From: Diphasiastrum complanatum
Lineage: Eukaryota > Streptophyta > Lycopodiopsida > Lycopodiales > Lycopodiaceae
DNA length: 64,000 bases
Assembly (NCBI GenBank): GCA_029204225.1
Contig: CM055096.1
Coordinates: 34,735,143-34,799,142, forward strand
Reading direction: 5' to 3'
Positions 60,011-64,000 of this stretch are shown piece by piece. A model generated the notes under the pieces. That model was given only the letters and a program-made list of their open reading frames with translations, was not told the DNA's origin and did not search any database. Positions within the stretch are counted from its first letter, which is position 1, and each line of letters opens with the position of its first letter. The translations under genes were made by a program, and so were the position numbers.

Positions 60011-61349
60011 TCATTCATCTTAATCACTTGTAATAGGCTTATGTGGTCCTAGGGTTTTGTAAGAATTGTAGACCATTTCTACTTTAATACAGTTCATAAA
60101 GCCTTGTAGCGGTCAAAAGAAGTAACACTTATTCTTGAGACTCTGATCAGTCATCAGTGACCTTAGGTCTGTTCTTGATTTGAGTCCTGTACATATTTTT
60201 GTGAACCATTATCTTAACATGTCCTTATTGTAGTTGCTTGGATGTCGTTTATGGTTATCTTAATCAAGGTTGGTTAACAGAAAATCACTCAGTAATAGCC
60301 CAGACAAGAAGAATTTCAGTAAAGTTTTTCAACATCTATGTTATGTATTCAAGGTAGTTTTTATCTCCTGATAGGATTTTACTTATTAAGTGTTTAAGAG
60401 GGGCTGATTCTGTTTGTAACAAGCGGTTTCCAATTGAAGCTGTAAAGCAGGTGTTTTCAATTATGCCAGCTAGAAGAACCTCCAAAAAGTGACTGCTTAC
60501 CTTGTGTACCTTAATCTGACAGGATTCTGTGATCCTGACTTGTTCTTTGCTATTGAAATGATCTCGTTGGAAAATCATGAAGTGTATAGTTTTGTTTCAA
60601 TCTGTTCTTGACCCTTCTTACAGCTCTTGTTTCAAATATATCACGGAATTGCATGAGTATTGAAGCCATACTTGTAAAAAATGACCGGGTGATTCTTTGA
60701 ATCAGCCATCAAAATTTGTACTTTTATCTAAATCTTTCACAAATCCCGGTTTCACTGCACACTAGACATTAAGGGCTTTTGTTTCTTTGTCAATGAGCCT
60801 GGAGTAGATACAGTTCTTCAACCGCCCAGAGGAAGCCCCGGAAGAAAGACCCCTTCAGATTAGGTACTGGAGGTCTTGCACAAAATGGTGGTACCTTAGC
60901 TTCCCAAGCAATAAAACTAGCACAGTATGATAATACAACCAGAAAGTAGCCAGCTGAAAGATCCTTTTCTTCGCCATGCAGCTGATGAACTATTGTACGA
61001 TCCATGTTGTGGTCTTTTGGAACGTGGCATAACATTGAAAAAATATTGATTTTACAGCTGTTATGCGTTGGTGACATGTGCTGTTAATTCGACCTTGATC
61101 TTATCGATGTGTTACGCTCTTTACAAGGCTTGGTTGGTAGTTCAGCTCCATTGCTCAATCTACACTCACGATATTCAGTCATCCTTATGATCTATTTTTG
61201 AACTTGCAGGGACTGTTTACAAGGTTTTTGTAGTCGTTAGCTACCATCCTGTTAAATTCTAGGCGTCAATGGTGCATGCAATTGGCCAAAGTAAATTGTA
61301 ATCACCCCTTCTGATATATTTATTTCTATTGTTAACATTTATTATGAAG
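60011..61349. other. End of FLX intron 3
   Basis: AT-rich non-coding DNA without supported features. It ends in the T-rich tract before the proposed acceptor at 61349. Confidence 0.45.
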
Positions 61350-62156
61350 GAAGGAGCATCAACCCTTGCAGAGCATCGTAGAACAGGCGAGGAGACAACT
61401 GGATTAAGTAACGTAAAAAGCCAAGTTATACAAGAAGCTAGTTATGCATCTCCACATGCAGTGCAAAGCAATGTTTCTCTGTTGGCAACTGAGAACTCTT
61501 CAGAGATTTGGAATGCACATATCGCGCCAAATGGAAGGACCTTTTATCACAACGTTGTCACAGGTGAAACTCAGTGGGAGATACCTGCAAAGTTGAGTGC
61601 TGCTTCTGATGCTCAGCAGACAATTCAAAGTCAAGCTCCTCAGATCCATCAAGAACAAATTCATGCCAGCAGGCCAATGCATGCATGGCATTCAGCTCCT
61701 CAGGGAGAAATTGTGCAACGCGAGTCCACTGAACTTAGGCAAGCACAGGTGCAGCAACCTGTGGAGCACAGTTATCTATCCAATCATTTGCGGCACCAAC
61801 TCTCACAAACACAAGGGCAGCACCTTGCACACCTTCAGCCTCAACAGAATAATCCACCGCCGTCCTTGCAGCCAGCTCAAGCTCAAGTCCTGGCACAACC
61901 AGCTGGGCAGGGACATATGCACCAGCTTGCAGCACAAATGACTCAGCTGATTCAAGGGCAATTCCCATATAGTTCTCAGATATCACAGTATCAGATGGCA
62001 TCACAGTTACCTGATGTGCAAGCCCAATCAGACTATCGTTTCCAGTCCATGACAAAGTCACACCCATTGCAAAATGGTCCTGAAGGGAAATCACAGCAAG
62101 CACATTCAGTATCGCCATTAGCTGGGGTAGGGCAATATAACTTGGGTACACCCTGA
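61350..62156 (+). CDS. FLX-like protein, terminal exon 4: WW domain and Gln-rich tail (residues 272-539)
   Basis: A frame of 268 residues ends at TGA (62154-62156). Residues 325-350 form a canonical WW domain: WNAHIAPNGRTFYHNVV then TGETQWEIP, two Trp 22 residues apart, the Tyr-containing strand and the final Pro. WW domains bind Pro-rich ligands. The rest is Gln/Pro/His-rich (LAHLQPQQNNPPPSLQPAQ). The proposed acceptor (AAG|GAA) keeps phase 0 with exon 3. That linkage is inferred: the exon could instead be the last exon of another gene. ATG at 61344 is in frame just before it. The intact frame and domain show it is a functional host exon. Confidence 0.72.
   Translation, partial: EGASTLAEHRRTGEETTGLSNVKSQVIQEASYASPHAVQSNVSLLATENSSEIWNAHIAPNGRTFYHNVVTGETQWEIPAKLSAASDAQQTIQSQAPQIHQEQIHASRPMHAWHSAPQGEIVQRESTELRQAQVQQPVEHSYLSNHLRHQLSQTQGQHLAHLQPQQNNPPPSLQPAQAQVLAQPAGQGHMHQLAAQMTQLIQGQFPYSSQISQYQMASQLPDVQAQSDYRFQSMTKSHPLQNGPEGKSQQAHSVSPLAGVGQYNLGTP
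61509..61586 (+). other. WW domain coding segment
   Basis: It encodes W325 to P350 of the predicted protein, with both signature tryptophans, an N-G turn, the RTFYHN strand and T-G-E-T before the second Trp. Confidence 0.92.
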
Positions 62157-63534
62157 AGCAAGAAGAGAAAATTATCTTGAAAAATGAGGCTATTTTACCT
62201 GGATGCTTTTGTACCCGAGAGTAGTCTGCAGATGGCCTCATTTAAGTTTATGTATGGTTTAAAAATAGTGGAATTGCAGTAGCATTGAGTCCTATATACA
62301 TGGATCACCAATATTGCCAAAAATTACGCCCATAATGCTCTGCTAATGATATGTCCTATGTTAGCAATACAAGCACAAGAGGTCATATGCTGGTAACTGT
62401 TTCCAAGTATTATGTGTTCTCTGTGGTTTATTAGTAAATATGATTCCTTTTAGGTTGAGCCCTTTTTCCTTCTCTGCTTTTGGATCCCACTGCCTGACAT
62501 TTTCTGGTGACAATATATTCTGAAACAGTGCCCACATGAAAATATTGCATGTACTCAGTTACTTCCAAGTTTAAAAAAGTAACCTTTTAGCATTGAGCCC
62601 ATGTGATTGATGAATGGCTATTCCATGTGTGTAGCTTGCCCGTTATGTAAAAAATTACGTATTTTTTAACAAAGAAGAAAAAAACCATATCCTGTCTATT
62701 CTGTCTGTTGACTCTATTCTACCTTAACAAAACACATTAGCAGGGGTCTGTTTGTCTCCTTAGGCTTTGTTTCACATCAGGATGGACTGAAGCTTTGTGT
62801 TTTCGGATGGGGGCCGACGAGATCAGGATGAGAATAACAGCCATCTCTGATTATATTGCATGCATTCCATTTCTGGGTGGAAGACCTACGTCAGCCATCA
62901 GCAAGTGTTCATTGCTTAAACTGAAAATACTGTTAACTCTCAAGTACAACCCATGGAACTTACTTTATGAGTAAAAGTTTTCTTTAAGTATTTTGAGCTA
63001 AAATAAAAATAAAATCCAGATGCAAGTGTCCCTCCACAGAATTTATGTGCCCGGTAACCCATGAATTCGATAACCAGAAATTAACAGGCCCATAAAGATT
63101 TGGCTGCTGGTTGATCTTTTAGTTTTGTGAATCAAGATATCATAAAAAATGATGCATGAAAACCATTTACAGCCCATCATATGATCGTTTTGTGTATGAG
63201 CAATTGATATTGTCGCACAGTCTTTATATCATATATTGTTTTTCTTGAGACCTTCACTGGTAGTTTGGATAATCTTAAAATTACAATGAGCCCTTCTCAA
63301 ATGACTAAATAAACCGGTTGGGATTTGTGGCATAGGTTAAGAGCACGCAACACATCTAGGTGTGAAGGAAAATGGCATTGCTTGCATGAATTTCTTGGAT
63401 TGATTCATCCTGAGAGTTATTTCCTGGCTTATTCTTTCCTGAAACCCTGATTCTGAACTCTGCCTGAACCACTGATTCTCAAGCGACAGTTGGATCCTAA
63501 GCCTTCCTAATACAAATTCCAATTCCCCATATAC

Positions 63535-63536
<2 letters not shown>
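62157..63536. other. 3' flank of the FLX-like gene
   Basis: The 3' UTR should lie here. No single strong poly(A) signal stands out. No other gene is recognised. Confidence 0.45.

Positions 63537-63587
<51 letters not shown>
63537..63587. repeat. (GA)n microsatellite
   Basis: A perfect GA tract of about 50 bp. It is followed by GTTCCGGAAC-like words (63603-63665) similar to those in the unclassified repeats at 20565 and 42762. Confidence 0.95.
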
Positions 63588-63589
<2 letters not shown>

Positions 63590-64000
63590 CGTTCTGACCC
63601 AGTACGTTCCGGAACTAACGGTAAGGTACATACAATACGTTCCGACCCAAAAGGGCCGGAACAGGTTTCTAAGGTGCATAGATTGTTTGACAGCCTCATC
63701 CACCTGGTAGAGTTACTAATAGCTTTTATTGTGCAGAGCCCCAATGCTATATGCCCTGTGATTTCTATTCTAGTCTATTTTCAATTTCCTTGAATATTAC
63801 AATGGACATAACCAGGTGTGAGAATGGCTAAGAAACTAGGTCTATTCGGCAGAGCCCAAATGCTATATGCTCTGTAATTCCATTTTCAAATATTATAACA
63901 AACATAACGAGGTGTGAGGATGCCTGACCAGATGTGAGAATGCCTAAGAAAGTAGTGACCTGAGAACACAGGAATGTGGCGTTTAGATGTGTCACGCATT
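63588..64000. other. Unassigned DNA to window end
   Basis: A phrase near CAGAGCCCAATGCTATATGC recurs at about 63735 and 63851 and a phrase AACCAGGTGTGAGAATG recurs three times (63809-63946), suggesting a small diverged tandem repeat. No coding signal. Confidence 0.45.

Larger units (their letters stand above)
51208..61349 (+). other. Intron 3 of the FLX-like gene (10,142 bp)
   Basis: Donor GTTAAG at 51208. Proposed acceptor ATTATGAAG ending 61349, preceded by a T-rich tract and a TTAAC branch-like motif. Contents: a truncated Gypsy with LTR, LINE and Copia fragments and unassigned DNA. Extra small exons inside cannot be excluded. Confidence 0.6.

Noticed and set aside
61344-61349. ATG at 61344 as the start of a separate gene
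   Set aside because: It is in frame, but it coincides with a good phase-0 splice acceptor (ATGAAG|GAA), with no promoter-like sequence, and the exon fits as the FLX 3' exon. It is kept as an alternative only.

Overview
This window looks like one 64 kb piece of nuclear DNA from a land plant with a large genome. A fern or gymnosperm fits best, because the single recognisable host gene has coding introns of about 22.8 kb and 10.1 kb stuffed with retroelement debris. This is an inference from gene structure, not a species call. No bacterial, organellar or CRISPR signature was seen.

Host gene. The plus strand carries a FLX-like (FLOWERING LOCUS C EXPRESSOR-like) coiled-coil protein gene. Its coding exons read 27509-28083, 50846-50997, 51122-51207 and 61350-62156. 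The junctions are GT-AG and their phases match (2, 1 and 0), giving a predicted protein of 539 residues. Exons 1-3 are the FLX-like coiled coil and its short tail. Exon 4 adds a canonical WW domain and a Gln-rich tail, which is unexpected for this family. A splice acceptor just before the start codon implies a leader intron. A CT-rich segment at about 15640-15911 is a candidate first exon, in which case the gene spans about 46 kb.

Layout. 1-871: GA microsatellite and the end of a CACTA transposon with GACGTCGG subterminal repeats. 875-14757: Copia remnants on the minus strand interrupted by two copies of a Gypsy element with a tRNA-Asp-type primer site, plus an unassigned decayed coding block (3177-5860). 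14760-17251: diverged repeats, then the candidate leader exon. 17252-26600: a deleted Copia element, an unclassified repeat, the end of a chromovirus-like Gypsy, and LINE fragments. 27481-28083: FLX exon 1. 28330-34034: a LINE on the minus strand and a second truncated copy, both sitting inside GA/TC microsatellite. 36400-42200: several nested, reverse-transcriptase-deleted Gypsy and Copia pieces. 42700-50840: low-complexity and decayed DNA with a 202-bp pure GA tract. 50846-51207: FLX exons 2-3. 51891-54040: a truncated Gypsy with an intact LTR and primer site, then a LINE endonuclease fragment. 54041-61349: mostly unassigned DNA with a Copia RT fragment and a possible SINE. 61350-62156: FLX exon 4. 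62157-64000: 3' flank.

The two most interesting signals are the apparent (TC)n-targeted LINE and the FLX-WW fusion.
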